From Clostridia bacterium (lineage in GTDB: Bacteria > Bacillota > Clostridia > Christensenellales > CAG-138): DNA of 64,000 bases. The DNA is taken from assembly GCA_017416425.1 (NCBI GenBank), contig JAFQCL010000030.1:1-64000 (forward strand), written 5' to 3'. The position numbers and the translations under genes were made by a program. Numbering within the stretch: position 1 is the first letter of the stretch; each line of letters begins with the position of its first letter. The notes beneath the pieces are model-generated. The model saw nothing but the letters and a program-made list of their open reading frames with translations, made no database searches and was not told the DNA's origin. Of this stretch, positions 55,061 through 64,000 are shown in pieces.

Positions 55061-55092
55061 AGCTTCGGATGCGCATGCGTTCGGGGCTTTTT
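55061..55092 (+). terminator. Terminator after the thioesterase
   Basis: AGCTTCGGATGC pairs with GCGTTCGGGGCT over 12 positions with four wobbles around GCAT, followed by TTTTT. Confidence 0.8.
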
Positions 55093-55115
55093 GATTATCA
55101 AATGAGCATCGATGA

Positions 55116-55145
55116 TTTACATAAAGAAGGTTTATGTGGTATAAT
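55116..55145 (+). promoter_or_regulatory. Promoter of the DUF4438-pcrA-ligA operon
   Basis: TTTACA (55116-55121), 18 bases and TATAAT (55140-55145), the latter extended as TGGTATAAT. Confidence 0.75.
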
Positions 55146-55176
55146 TTTTTAAACTAAAATGGAGGATAAAACTTTC

Positions 55177-56043
55177 ATGAAAGCTGAGATCAATGAAAAA
55201 CAACTCGTAATGTACAGTGTAATGGGCGAAATACATCATCCTGCCGTTGCCGGCTCGCCCTATCGTCTGGAGGATAATGGCAGACCTTTTGTGCTCCCAG
55301 GAACTGGTGCTATCACCTATAATGTTAAAATCGGCGATTCGGTTTATGCATTCGCGGCGGATCATGTTGAGCCGGGTGTTTCCCTTAAGAATCCGGACGC
55401 TAATGAAAATTCCGCGTTGAATCTTATGGCATGCATTGGAAACACAGCCTATGTAGTATCAGGCGATGCTAAGGGCGCAAAGGGCTTTGTTACCGGAAAA
55501 CACGGCGGGATAGAGCATGTTTTGATATGGTTCGATGATGAAACTCTTGATAAGCTTTGCATCAAGGACAGGATACAGATAAGGGCGCATGGACAGGGAA
55601 TGCGCATAAAGGGCTTTGAGGACAGTGTCGCTGCCATGAATATGGATCCAAAGCTATTTGAAAAGCTCAATATAACGATCGAGGATGGAAAACTGGTGGT
55701 GCCTGTTACCGCCAAGGTTCCGGCATATCTTATGGGCTCGGGCATAGGGTCAAATAACGCATATCGTGGCGATTACGATATCATGACCGCTGATTGGGAA
55801 GAGGTAAAGCGACTGGGACTTGATAATCTTAGATTTGGCGATATAGTGCTGCTTGAAAATTGCGACACAACGTATGGCAGGGGATATCTTACAGGTGCTG
55901 TTACGATAGGCGTTGTCGTGCATAGCGATTGTATTTTGACCGGTCATGGCCCGGGTGTTACTACCCTTCTTACATCGCAGACCGGCGCTATAATGGGAAG
56001 AATAGATAAAAATGCTAACCTTAAGAATTATTTTGTAGACTGA
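55177..56043 (+). CDS. DUF4438 family protein
   Basis: A 288-residue protein of the DUF4438 family. The conserved pieces include MGEIHHPAVAGSPYRLEDNG, VEPGVSLKNPD, GFVTGKHGGIEHV, YLMGSGIGSNNAYRGDYDIM and HSDCILTGHGPGVTTLL. The family is widespread in Clostridia and archaea, and its function is unknown. I use the ATG at 55177; the earlier ATG at 55159 overlaps the ribosome binding site and lies only a few bases after the probable transcription start. The stop overlaps the pcrA start (TGATG). Confidence 0.85.
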   Translation: MKAEINEKQLVMYSVMGEIHHPAVAGSPYRLEDNGRPFVLPGTGAITYNVKIGDSVYAFAADHVEPGVSLKNPDANENSALNLMACIGNTAYVVSGDAKGAKGFVTGKHGGIEHVLIWFDDETLDKLCIKDRIQIRAHGQGMRIKGFEDSVAAMNMDPKLFEKLNITIEDGKLVVPVTAKVPAYLMGSGIGSNNAYRGDYDIMTADWEEVKRLGLDNLRFGDIVLLENCDTTYGRGYLTGAVTIGVVVHSDCILTGHGPGVTTLLTSQTGAIMGRIDKNANLKNYFVD

Positions 56044-58304
56044 TGATCGATCTTGATACTTTAAATACCGAGCAGCGAATGGCCGTTGAATGTTTAGACG
56101 GCCCTCTGCTCGTGCTTGCTGGCGCCGGTTCAGGAAAGACCCGCGTTTTGACGTACCGAATCGCGAACCTTATTGAGCATGGTGTGCGCCCTTGGAATAT
56201 TTTGGCGCTTACTTTTACAAATAAGGCCGCAAGGGAGATGCGTGAGCGTACCGAAAGCCTTGTCGGAGCAAGTGCACTTGACACTTGGGTGATGACCTTT
56301 CACGCGGCATGCGCGAGGATACTCAGACATGATATTGAAAAGCTAAATTTAGGCTATGCGAGTGATTTTACCATATACGATGATTCGGATCAGATGAATG
56401 TGCTTGAAAGCGTATTTAAATCCATGAACATCACCGAAAAGCAGCTTCCAAAGCGTGTAGTCAAGAGCAATATAAGCGCGGCGAAGAACGGTTTAGTCGA
56501 TTTTGAGGAATTTTTCGGCATATCAGGGATAAACGATGAACGCCAATTGAATGTCGCCATGCGCTATCAGCAGGCGCTTTTAGAGGCAAATGCCATGGAT
56601 TTCGATGACATATTGCTCATTGCGATCAGGCTGTTTTCAGAGTGCCCTCCTGTTTTAAACTACTATAAAAACAGGTTTAAATATGTACTTGTGGATGAGT
56701 ATCAGGATACCAACAGACCACAGTATATGCTTATAAAGCTTTTGTGCGAGGAGCATAAAAATATATGCGTTGTAGGCGATGACGACCAGAGCATATATGG
56801 CTGGCGAGGCGCTGATGTTAGAAATATACTAGAATTTGAACACGATTTTTTGGGAGCGAAGGTGATACGGCTTGAGCAGAATTACCGCTCTACAGGAAAT
56901 ATACTTGAAGCAGCGAATAGCGTCATAGCAAATAATCTTGAGCGTAAATCGAAAAAATTATGGACGAGCCGTGGTGAAGGTGAGTACATTTCGGTCGTAC
57001 AGCAGCAAAATGAGCGCAGGGAGGCGGAGTATGTATGCCGCGAGATACTTCGTGAGGTCGCTTCCGGAAAGAACTTAAACAGCTTTGCTGTGGTCTATAG
57101 GATGAATGCTCAGAGCCGTGTGCTTGAAAATACACTTCTTTCATATGGCATTGCCCATAGAATATATGGCGGACACAGGTTCTATGACCGCAAGGAAGTA
57201 AAGGATGTTTTAGCTTATCTTCGTCTTTTGGCAAATAAAGCCGATGATGTGGCATTCAGGCGCATAATAAATCTGCCCGCAAGAGGCATAGGACAGGCAA
57301 CGCTGGATAATCTTGCAATTTTTGCGGAAAATGAAGGTGTATCGCTTTATGCCGCTGCAAAAAGCGAAACTTTGGCGGATACTAAGATAAAGGTAAAGCT
57401 AAGACCCTTTGTTGAGCTTATGGAAAGATATACAAGGCTTCGTTCGGATACCGAGATCGACATGCTTACAAGGCAGCTTTTAAGCGATATCGGTTATAAG
57501 GCTTATCTGGAAAAAGAGGATCCCGTTTCGTTTAACGAACGCTGGCAAAATGTCGAAGAGCTTATAGGAAATATGATGGAAGTCGCGGATTCTGTGACCG
57601 GTGAAACCGATGGCCTTGCCGCATTTCTTGAGAATGTCGCGCTGATGAGCGATATTGATGCTATGGCCGAAGATGGAAACGGCGCGGTATCTCTTATGAC
57701 GCTTCATTCGGCCAAAGGGCTTGAATTTGATACCGTATTTATCGTAGGCATGGAGGAGGGCATATTTCCGTCAAGCAGGTCAACATTTGAACCTTCTGAA
57801 CTGGAAGAGGAAAGGCGCCTTATGTATGTTGGCATAACAAGAGCCAAGCGAAAGCTTCATCTGGTTATGACTCGTGAGAGAACCCTTTTTGGACGTGCCT
57901 CTTCCAATTCGCCGTCAAGGTTTATAGATGAGATACCCAAAAAGCTCTGCGATGCCGAGCAAACGGGATATTTCGGCGTTAGCTATGGTAAAGAAAACTT
58001 TGGCGGAAATGACAGCCATGGCAGTTGTTCTGCTAAGAGCAGTATATATCAGCCAAAGCAAAGTAAGCCCTCTTACGCCACCGATAAGGCGCAGGCGGCC
58101 GCTTCCTGTGCTAAAAAACCAAGCGCCGCATCGGGAGCTTCTGTAAACTTTAGTGAGGGGCAGAGAGTACGCCATGAGCGCTTTGGCAATGGAACGGTAA
58201 CAGGTTTTTCGGGCACTGGAGGCGCAATGATAGTTATGATCACGTTTGATACTGGCGATGTAAAGCGCTTTGCGGCAGCATATGCTCCGATAACTATAAT
58301 ATAA
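56043..58304 (+). CDS. pcrA: ATP-dependent DNA helicase PcrA/UvrD
   Basis: A superfamily 1A helicase of 753 residues for repair and replication restart. Motifs: Walker A LAGAGSGKTRVLTYRIA, LVDEYQDTNRPQY (II), GDDDQSIYGWRGA (III), RLEQNYRSTGNIL (IV), VSLMTLHSAKGLEFDTVF (V), ERRLMYVGITRAKRKL (VI). The C-terminus ends in a Tudor-like domain that binds RNA polymerase in PcrA (RVRHERFGNGTVTGF). It is followed by ligA as in most Firmicutes. Confidence 0.97.
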   Translation: MIDLDTLNTEQRMAVECLDGPLLVLAGAGSGKTRVLTYRIANLIEHGVRPWNILALTFTNKAAREMRERTESLVGASALDTWVMTFHAACARILRHDIEKLNLGYASDFTIYDDSDQMNVLESVFKSMNITEKQLPKRVVKSNISAAKNGLVDFEEFFGISGINDERQLNVAMRYQQALLEANAMDFDDILLIAIRLFSECPPVLNYYKNRFKYVLVDEYQDTNRPQYMLIKLLCEEHKNICVVGDDDQSIYGWRGADVRNILEFEHDFLGAKVIRLEQNYRSTGNILEAANSVIANNLERKSKKLWTSRGEGEYISVVQQQNERREAEYVCREILREVASGKNLNSFAVVYRMNAQSRVLENTLLSYGIAHRIYGGHRFYDRKEVKDVLAYLRLLANKADDVAFRRIINLPARGIGQATLDNLAIFAENEGVSLYAAAKSETLADTKIKVKLRPFVELMERYTRLRSDTEIDMLTRQLLSDIGYKAYLEKEDPVSFNERWQNVEELIGNMMEVADSVTGETDGLAAFLENVALMSDIDAMAEDGNGAVSLMTLHSAKGLEFDTVFIVGMEEGIFPSSRSTFEPSELEEERRLMYVGITRAKRKLHLVMTRERTLFGRASSNSPSRFIDEIPKKLCDAEQTGYFGVSYGKENFGGNDSHGSCSAKSSIYQPKQSKPSYATDKAQAAASCAKKPSAASGASVNFSEGQRVRHERFGNGTVTGFSGTGGAMIVMITFDTGDVKRFAAAYAPITII

Positions 58305-58407
58305 GGGGTAAGTTTGAAAAAATTCAAGCCGTGTTTTGTGATTTTCGCAGCCTATAGACTGCTATTTTGCGCGAGCACAGAACCGGTCCCAATTCCACAG
58401 GAAAGTT

Positions 58408-60411
58408 ATGGTCAGAAATATGGAACGGATGAAGGAGCTTGTGGCTCTTTTGAATGAATACGCAAGGGCATATTATACCTTTGACGCACCTGTCGTAAGC
58501 GATGCGGATTACGATGCTTTATATGATGAGCTTGTGCAGCTTGAGCATGAGTTTAATGTCGTGCTTCCCGATTCACCGACTTTAAGGGTCGGTGGGGAGA
58601 CCTTGTCCGGATTTGAGCCGCATGTGCATTTAAGGCGTCTTTGGAGCCTGGATAAGGTGCGTACAGAGGAGGGACTTTGCGATTGGATAAAGCGAATGGA
58701 GAAAGCAAGGGAAAGCGCTATCTTGCTTGGACGATATGTGCCCGAGCTTTGCTATATTCTAGAATATAAGTTTGACGGTCTTACGGTAAATCTTACCTAT
58801 GATGACGGAAAGCTCGTGCAAGCTGCTACAAGAGGAAATGGTATATATGGTGAAGGCATACTTGAGCAGGTCCGCACTATAAGGGATGTCCCGCTTACGA
58901 TCCCTCATAAAGGGAAGCTTGAAGTGCAGGGCGAATGCTATATGAAGCTTTCTGTACTTGAGGCTTTGAATCATGATCTGCCAGATAAACTTAAAAACGC
59001 AAGAAACGCTGCTGCCGGCGCTTTGAGAAACATAGACCCCAAGGTGACCGCTTCACGAAGGTTGTCCTGTTATTGCTATAATATTGGTTATGCGGAAGAC
59101 GTGAGCTTTATTTCGCATAGGCAAATGCTTGATTTTTTGATGGAAAATGGTTTTCCCGTAAGCGAATATCATAAGCCGTGTATGAATGCGGCTGATATCC
59201 TTTCGGGAGTAGAAGCGGTGCAGAATGAACGCGGCGCATTGGATTTTTTGATAGACGGAATGGTTATAAAGATTGACGATATGAGCCTTCGGGAAGATTT
59301 GGGATATACCGAGAAGCATCCGAGATGGGCAATTGCTTATAAATTCCCGGCGGAGGAAAAGACCACTCTTGTAGAGGATGTAATATGGCAGGTCGGAAGG
59401 ACGGGAAAGCTTACTCCGCTTGCGATACTTTCGCCTATTGAGCTTAGCGGAGCCACGATATCAAGGGCAACGCTTAATAATATCGATGATATCAGAAGGA
59501 AGCATGTGAGGATAGGTTCCACTGTATTTGTGAGGCGAAGCAATGATGTGATACCGGAAATACTTTCAGCCGTGGAAGGAGATGAAAACGGCTCTGAGAT
59601 AATACCGCCGGACTTTTGCCCCGAATGCGGCGCGCATGTAGAGCAGAGAGGCGTACATCTTTTTTGTACAAACTCACTTACCTGTAAAAAGCAGATAAGC
59701 GCAAGGCTCTCCCATTTTGCTTCAAGAAACGCAATGGATATAGACGCATTTTCCGATAAAACAGCCGATAAGCTTATAGCTTCGCTTGGTATTTCCGAGA
59801 TACCGCAGCTTTATGAGCTTACCGCAGACAAACTTTATTCTTTGAGCGGCTTTGGAAAGAAAAAAGCCGAAAAGCTTATAGATGCTATTGAAAAGAGCAA
59901 GAATTGTACGCTTTCGTCGTTTCTTTTTGCGCTGGGTATCCCAAATGTTGGCATAACTACCGCCAGAAATCTTTCAAAACGCTTTAAAACACTTGACAAC
60001 ATCATGAATGCAACATATGATGAACTGTTGTCTGTTGATGACGTAGGAGATGTTGTGGCGAAGGGTATCGCGGACTTTTTTGGCGATATTAAGCTTAAAA
60101 ACGCGGTAGATCGCCTTCTTGAATATGGCATTAACCCAAAAGCCGAGCAAATATCTAAAAGCATCATATCAGGCAAGACTATAGTGGTAACAGGCAGTAT
60201 GGAGCGCATGAGCCGTTCGGATATAGAGGAGCTGATAGCTTCGCTTGGAGGAAAACCTGCATCTAGCGTAAGTAGTAAGACAGATATTGTTGTAGCGGGG
60301 CCGGGCGCGGGAAGTAAACTTGATAAGGCAAGATCGCTCAATAAGCCTGTTATGACCGAAGAAGAGTTTTTTGACTATATTGGATGGAACGGATCAGATG
60401 AGAATCGGTAA
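58408..60411 (+). CDS. ligA: NAD-dependent DNA ligase
   Basis: A 667-residue ligase that seals nicks using NAD+. The Ia domain (NEYARAYYTFDAPVVSDADY), adenylation domain with YKFDGLTVNL and its active lysine, the OB fold (VGRTGKLTPLAILSPIELSG), a four-cysteine zinc finger (CPECGAH...CTNSLTC), helix-hairpin-helix motifs and a C-terminal BRCT domain (KTIVVTGSMERMSRSDIEEL) are all present. AGGAAAG lies before the ATG. Its end overlaps the next gene by 14 bases. Confidence 0.97.
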   Translation: MVRNMERMKELVALLNEYARAYYTFDAPVVSDADYDALYDELVQLEHEFNVVLPDSPTLRVGGETLSGFEPHVHLRRLWSLDKVRTEEGLCDWIKRMEKARESAILLGRYVPELCYILEYKFDGLTVNLTYDDGKLVQAATRGNGIYGEGILEQVRTIRDVPLTIPHKGKLEVQGECYMKLSVLEALNHDLPDKLKNARNAAAGALRNIDPKVTASRRLSCYCYNIGYAEDVSFISHRQMLDFLMENGFPVSEYHKPCMNAADILSGVEAVQNERGALDFLIDGMVIKIDDMSLREDLGYTEKHPRWAIAYKFPAEEKTTLVEDVIWQVGRTGKLTPLAILSPIELSGATISRATLNNIDDIRRKHVRIGSTVFVRRSNDVIPEILSAVEGDENGSEIIPPDFCPECGAHVEQRGVHLFCTNSLTCKKQISARLSHFASRNAMDIDAFSDKTADKLIASLGISEIPQLYELTADKLYSLSGFGKKKAEKLIDAIEKSKNCTLSSFLFALGIPNVGITTARNLSKRFKTLDNIMNATYDELLSVDDVGDVVAKGIADFFGDIKLKNAVDRLLEYGINPKAEQISKSIISGKTIVVTGSMERMSRSDIEELIASLGGKPASSVSSKTDIVVAGPGAGSKLDKARSLNKPVMTEEEFFDYIGWNGSDENR

Positions 60412-61366
60412 ACTGGATAATGCTGCTCTTGATAGACTTATACTAAGTAAATTTGAGTCCAAAAGAGAAGAGGTGATCTGCTCACCGCAGATAGGCGCGG
60501 ACTGTGCTGCGGTGAATTTTGGCGATAAGATAGCTGTATTTTCAACAGACCCAATAACTGCTGCAAGCAATAACATAGGAAGACTTACGGTATGTGTGTC
60601 TTGTAACGATGCAGCTGCGGCGGGTGCGGAGCCTATCGGCCTTTTGGTGACGGTGCTTGCGCCAGAGAGCGTTACTGAGATAGAACTGGATGAACTTGCC
60701 AGTGAGATTGCGATCGCGGCAAAGGAGGCTAATGTCGATATAATCGGCGGACATACTGAGGTAACGACAGCGGTGAACAGAATCGTGACATCTGCTACGG
60801 TGATAGCAAAGACGATAAATGATAGACCTATCGAAGCTTCACGTGATATGCGGATTGGAAATAGTCTTGTTATGACAAAGCATGCTGGACTTGAAGGTAT
60901 GTCGATAATAGCTGCTGATCATTTTGAACGTATAGCCGATTATGTAAGTCAAAATGAGCGTGAAGAGCTGCTTTCATGGTCGCTTCATACAAGTGTTGTA
61001 CCCGAGGGCAAGTTTGCCGCTATAAACGGCGCAACGGGCATGCATGATGTGACGGAGGGTGGAATACTTGGCGCTGCTTGGGAGATGGGGTATTCAGCTG
61101 GCCTCGGCATTGAGATCGATCTTTCAAAAATACCGCTAAGGAGCATAACAAGGCGCATTGCGTCAGCGCTTAATATAGACCCTTATAAGCTAATATCCAG
61201 CGGCTGCATGCTTATTTCGTGTGACGATGGAGAAAAAATGGTAGAAGGACTTGCTTCCATTGGTATAGAGGCAGCAGTGATCGGAAGGGTCATTGAGTCG
61301 GGTGCGTTTTTGACGGATGGAAGAAAGATATCACCTCCGACTGCCGATGAGATATATAAGCTGTGA
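60398..61366 (+). CDS. AIR synthase/HypE-like ATP-binding protein
   Basis: A 322-residue member of the PurM/HypE/SelD superfamily. QIGADCAAVNFGDKIAVFST and DIIGGHTEVTTA are the nucleotide and metal segments; GMHDVTEGGILGAAWEMG begins the C-terminal AIRS_C domain. The cofactors and substrate are unknown; it lacks the C-terminal cysteine of true HypE, which ends with PRIC. It is likely a stand-alone family member. The ATG at 60398 overlaps ligA by 14 bases, so it is coupled. Confidence 0.8.
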   Translation: MRIGKLDNAALDRLILSKFESKREEVICSPQIGADCAAVNFGDKIAVFSTDPITAASNNIGRLTVCVSCNDAAAAGAEPIGLLVTVLAPESVTEIELDELASEIAIAAKEANVDIIGGHTEVTTAVNRIVTSATVIAKTINDRPIEASRDMRIGNSLVMTKHAGLEGMSIIAADHFERIADYVSQNEREELLSWSLHTSVVPEGKFAAINGATGMHDVTEGGILGAAWEMGYSAGLGIEIDLSKIPLRSITRRIASALNIDPYKLISSGCMLISCDDGEKMVEGLASIGIEAAVIGRVIESGAFLTDGRKISPPTADEIYKL

Positions 61367-61385
61367 TTTATTTTAAACTGATGCT

Positions 61386-61413
61386 TTGTTTTATTCACGA
61401 GCTGTGATATAAT
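61386..61413 (+). promoter_or_regulatory. Promoter of the yicC-coaBC operon
   Basis: TTGTTT (61386-61391), 16 bases and TATAAT (61408-61413), extended as TGATATAAT. Confidence 0.6.
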
Positions 61414-61447
61414 CTTTTGAATAATACCCACCACTGGAGGTACCTCT

Positions 61448-62326
61448 GTGATAAGAAGCATGACTGGCTTTGGCCGTGGCATAATTGAAGAAGACGGAAG
61501 GCGGATATCGATAGAGCTGAAAAGCGTGAATCATAGATATCTGGATATCTCTATCCGCATGCCAAGGCATATCTCGTTTATCGAGGATTCGCTGAGACAA
61601 AGGCTTGGAAGCAGGCTTTCGCGCGGACATGTGGATATATACGTATCATATGGGAACACAAGGAGTGATGCAAGAACTGTAAGCATCGATATGCCGCTTG
61701 TCAGCGCGTATATTGCGGCGGCGAAAGAAGCAGGCGCAGCGCTTTCATTGATAGATGATATTACGCTCTCAAAGGCGCTGAGATTACCCGATGTTACCGT
61801 GGTAACCGAGGCGGATGAGGATAGGGATGCTGTTTTAAAAATAGCATTAGGCGCGCTTGATATTGCGCTTGATGAGCTTATTGCAGCCAGAAGTGCCGAG
61901 GGGCTAAGGCTTTATGATTCCTTTGAGCAGCTTACCGCTTCAATTGATAGTATACTAAACCAAATAAAAGAGCGTGCACCCTTTATTGTAACCGAATATG
62001 CAGCAAAGCTTAAGGAACGCATTGAGTTTTTGCTTAAAGATACCATTGTTGATGAATCAAGGCTTGCCGCAGAAGTCGCCATTTTTGCTGATAAGTGCTG
62101 TATAGATGAAGAAATCGTGCGCATTGTGAGCCATATACACGATATTAGGCAGCTATTTTGGTGTGATGAAGCGGTTGGCAGAAAGCTTGATTTTGTGATC
62201 CAAGAGCTGAACCGTGAATTTAATACAATAGGCTCTAAAGCAAATGATATTGTTATTACAAAATGTGTACTTGCTGCTAAAGCGGAGATCGAGAAAATGC
62301 GAGAGCAGATACAGAATATCGAATAG
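61448..62326 (+). CDS. YicC family endoribonuclease
   Basis: A protein of 292 residues of the YicC/YloC family. The N-terminus [19 protein letters not shown] and the C-terminal domain ([16 protein letters not shown]) are typical, and the middle is a long helical part. E. coli YicC is a sequence-selective endoribonuclease. The start is GTG at 61448, with GGAGG seven bases upstream (61436-61440). It heads the conserved yicC-remA-gmk-rpoZ-coaBC operon. Confidence 0.92.
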   Translation: MIRSMTGFGRGIIEEDGRRISIELKSVNHRYLDISIRMPRHISFIEDSLRQRLGSRLSRGHVDIYVSYGNTRSDARTVSIDMPLVSAYIAAAKEAGAALSLIDDITLSKALRLPDVTVVTEADEDRDAVLKIALGALDIALDELIAARSAEGLRLYDSFEQLTASIDSILNQIKERAPFIVTEYAAKLKERIEFLLKDTIVDESRLAAEVAIFADKCCIDEEIVRIVSHIHDIRQLFWCDEAVGRKLDFVIQELNREFNTIGSKANDIVITKCVLAAKAEIEKMREQIQNIE

Positions 62327-62351
62327 TTGGCAAAAAAGCCGCGGAGGGCTA

Positions 62352-62636
62352 ATGTTAAAAATTGAGCTTAAGCTTTTGAATTTAGGCCATGGTACTCATG
62401 TGCTTGCAAGCCGTATAGTTGCCATAACATCTCCCGACAGCATGCCCATAAAGCGTATGATACAGGACGCAAGGGAACAGGGCAAGCTCGTTGACGCAAC
62501 GCATGGGAGGCGCACACGTTCGGTAATAGTTATGGACAGCGACCATGTAGTGCTTTGCGCACTGCAGGCGGATACAGTGGCAGGAAGACTTTCAGGGGAC
62601 AATGGCGATAGAAAACTTGTGGAGGAAGAAGGATGA
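62352..62636 (+). CDS. remA: RemA-type DNA-binding regulator (DUF370)
   Basis: A 94-residue protein matching the RemA (DUF370) family ([43 protein letters not shown]). In B. subtilis RemA activates matrix and osmoprotection genes. The ATG at 62352 follows GGAGGG. It sits before gmk, as in many Firmicutes, and overlaps its start (ATGA). Confidence 0.88.
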   Translation: MLKIELKLLNLGHGTHVLASRIVAITSPDSMPIKRMIQDAREQGKLVDATHGRRTRSVIVMDSDHVVLCALQADTVAGRLSGDNGDRKLVEEEG

Positions 62637-63265
62637 ATGTAACAAGGAAGGGTATGCTGATAGTGGTTTCAGGACCGTCCGGTGTTGGAAAGGGAACGGT
62701 AGTACATGCTTTTTTGGAGCGCTACCAGACAGCAAGGCTTTCGGTATCCGTTACTACCAGAGCAAGGCGTGAAGGTGAGATAGAGGGAGTAAATTATTTT
62801 TTCAGAACTGTACCTGAGTTTGAAAAAATGATAGAAAGAGGAGAATTCCTCGAATATATGCGTGTGTACGGCATGAACTACTATGGTACGCTGAGATCGC
62901 ATGTATTTGAATCTATGGAAAATGGTTACGATGTTGTGCTCGAGATCGATGTGAACGGCGCGATGCGAATAAAGGAGGTATGTCCTGAAGCGGTACTCAT
63001 ATTTATTGCGCCGCCATCGATGAGTGATCTTAAAACGAGATTATATGGACGCGGTACTGAAACTGATGATGTTATCGAACGCAGGTATCGTGAGGCCTAT
63101 GTTGAGATGGGCTATCTTAGAAGCTATGATTATGTAGTTGTAAATGATGTTGTTGATAAAGCCGTAGATACGATGTGCCACATTCTTGATGCCGAAAGGT
63201 GCAGGATAGCACGTAATGAGGATCTTTTAAACTCAATAGATGAGGAGATAAAAAAATATGATTAA
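62633..63265 (+). CDS. gmk: Guanylate kinase
   Basis: A 210-residue enzyme that phosphorylates GMP and dGMP. The P-loop [14 protein letters not shown], the GMP site [19 protein letters not shown] and the lid region ([13 protein letters not shown]) are complete. It overlaps the remA stop by four bases and ends within the rpoZ start. Confidence 0.96.
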   Translation: MNVTRKGMLIVVSGPSGVGKGTVVHAFLERYQTARLSVSVTTRARREGEIEGVNYFFRTVPEFEKMIERGEFLEYMRVYGMNYYGTLRSHVFESMENGYDVVLEIDVNGAMRIKEVCPEAVLIFIAPPSMSDLKTRLYGRGTETDDVIERRYREAYVEMGYLRSYDYVVVNDVVDKAVDTMCHILDAERCRIARNEDLLNSIDEEIKKYD

Positions 63266-63473
63266 TCAGCCGCCGATTGATGACCTTGAAAAAATTGTTG
63301 ATTGCCGTTATATGCTCGTGACAGTAATTGCAAAAAGAGCACGTCAGCTAATGGTCGCTCAGGACAGCCTTGACGGTAAAAAACCGGTCACATATGCTGT
63401 TGATGAGCTTTATGACGGAAAGCTTCATGTTATACCGAAGCAAATTCCCGAAGTGAATGTAACAAATGAGTAA
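63258..63473 (+). CDS. rpoZ: RNA polymerase omega subunit
   Basis: A 71-residue protein with the omega core motif DCRYMLVTVIAKRARQLM. It promotes assembly of RNA polymerase. The start overlaps gmk by eight bases and the end overlaps coaBC by eight bases, so translation is coupled throughout. Confidence 0.95.
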   Translation: MINQPPIDDLEKIVDCRYMLVTVIAKRARQLMVAQDSLDGKKPVTYAVDELYDGKLHVIPKQIPEVNVTNE

Positions 63474-64000
63474 GTGCGTAGTATTGGGAATAACAGGCTC
63501 CATTGCTGCTTATAAGTCTGCTGAGATCGTAAGCAGGCTTAAAAAGCAAGGGGTGGATGTTAGGTGCATCCTGACTCGGGCGGGAGCTGAATTCATTACG
63601 CCGCTTACACTTGAAACGCTTAGCGGTGCTCCTGTTGTGACGGATATGTTTCACAGGGAGACCCCATGGGAGGTGGAGCATATCTCGCTTGCTAAAGGAG
63701 CGGATGTGTTTTTGGTTGCACCGGCAAGCGCCAATTTTGTAGGTAAACTCGCAAATGGGATTGCCGATGACATGCTTACCACAACTGCAATGGCAACAAA
63801 GGCTCAGATCGTAATCGCTCCCGCAATGAATACGGGTATGCTTACAAGCCCCGCCTATATGCATAATGTGGAGGTGCTTAAATCACGCGGCTGCGTATTT
63901 ATTGAGCCGGATGCAGGTATGTTGGCATGTGGGGATGTTGGGCGTGGAAGGCTTTGTGAGCCCGGCCATATCGTTTCTTATGTAGTTCAGCTTTTAAATG
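63466..64000 (+). CDS. coaBC: Phosphopantothenoylcysteine decarboxylase/phosphopantothenate--cysteine ligase (partial)
   Basis: The frame runs from ATG at 63466 past the window edge, showing 178 residues of the CoaC flavoprotein domain: LGITGSIAAYKSAEIVSRLK, FHRETPWEVEHISLAKGADV, the substrate loop PASANFVGKLANGIADDML and the active-site APAMNTGML. The second domain (CoaB) would lie to the right. It makes 4'-phosphopantetheine in coenzyme A synthesis. It overlaps rpoZ by eight bases. Confidence 0.95.
   Translation, partial: MSKCVVLGITGSIAAYKSAEIVSRLKKQGVDVRCILTRAGAEFITPLTLETLSGAPVVTDMFHRETPWEVEHISLAKGADVFLVAPASANFVGKLANGIADDMLTTTAMATKAQIVIAPAMNTGMLTSPAYMHNVEVLKSRGCVFIEPDAGMLACGDVGRGRLCEPGHIVSYVVQLLN

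Overview
The window reads as chromosomal core DNA from a spore-forming Firmicute, most likely class Clostridia. The support is a sporulation sigma factor (sigG), the yqfC-yqfD spore pair, the order yqfC-yqfD-phoH-pgpH-ybeY-cdd-era-yqzL-recO, the blocks trmFO-topA-dprA-comM, pcrA-ligA and yicC-remA-gmk-rpoZ-coaBC, GGAGG-type ribosome binding sites, and sigma-A-like promoters. I see no prophage, insertion sequence or CRISPR array. The genus cannot be fixed from the sequence alone.

Layout. 1-9.0 kb: the end of tuf and a methyltransferase on +, then a long minus-strand run (U32 peptidase, solute-binding protein, GGGtGRT protein with an Fe-S scaffold protein, YigZ, tyrS, a PLP aminotransferase). 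9.2-14.9 kb: ilvE and a very large FtsX-type permease on +. 15-27.5 kb: mostly minus, with an L-cysteine desulfidase family protein, sigG, an AlaX-type editing protein, a small GIY-YIG-like protein coupled to a lipoprotein foldase, a WYL regulator (+), an RraB/DUF695 protein, a short alaS, a phosphohexomutase and htrA. 27.5-28.8 kb: the rplJ-rplL operon with its L10 leader. 29.0-30.0 kb: two decayed tandem copies of one gene. 30-32 kb: DUF523, an unknown acidic protein and an M20 amidohydrolase. 32.2 kb: tRNA-Thr(GGT).

32.6-39.6 kb: the yqfC-to-recO block, with a 46-residue YqzL-like gene turned to the minus strand between era and recO. 39.6 kb: six 18-bp palindromic tandem repeats, the last two inside the end of trmFO. 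39.7-45.9 kb: trmFO, topA, dprA and comM on minus. 46.1-49.6 kb: a nucleotidyltransferase fused to a degenerate phosphomutase domain, and radC. 49.6-51 kb: a GNAT acetyltransferase, tRNA-Pro(CGG), tRNA-Thr(CGT) and a broken XRE regulator. 51-54.6 kb: gdhA and tkt, divergent. 54.6-64 kb: a FlK-type thioesterase, DUF4438, pcrA, ligA, an AIR-synthase-like protein, yicC, remA, gmk, rpoZ and the start of coaBC, all on +.

The content is largely housekeeping: translation, tRNA charging and editing, DNA repair and topology, amino-acid metabolism and sporulation. I did not find a convincing new multi-gene system. The most interesting points are the division of AlaRS modules between a short alaS and a nearby AlaX protein, the repeat array that runs into trmFO, the decaying gene pair at 29 kb, the inverted yqzL, the shortened PgpH, and the orphan giant permease.
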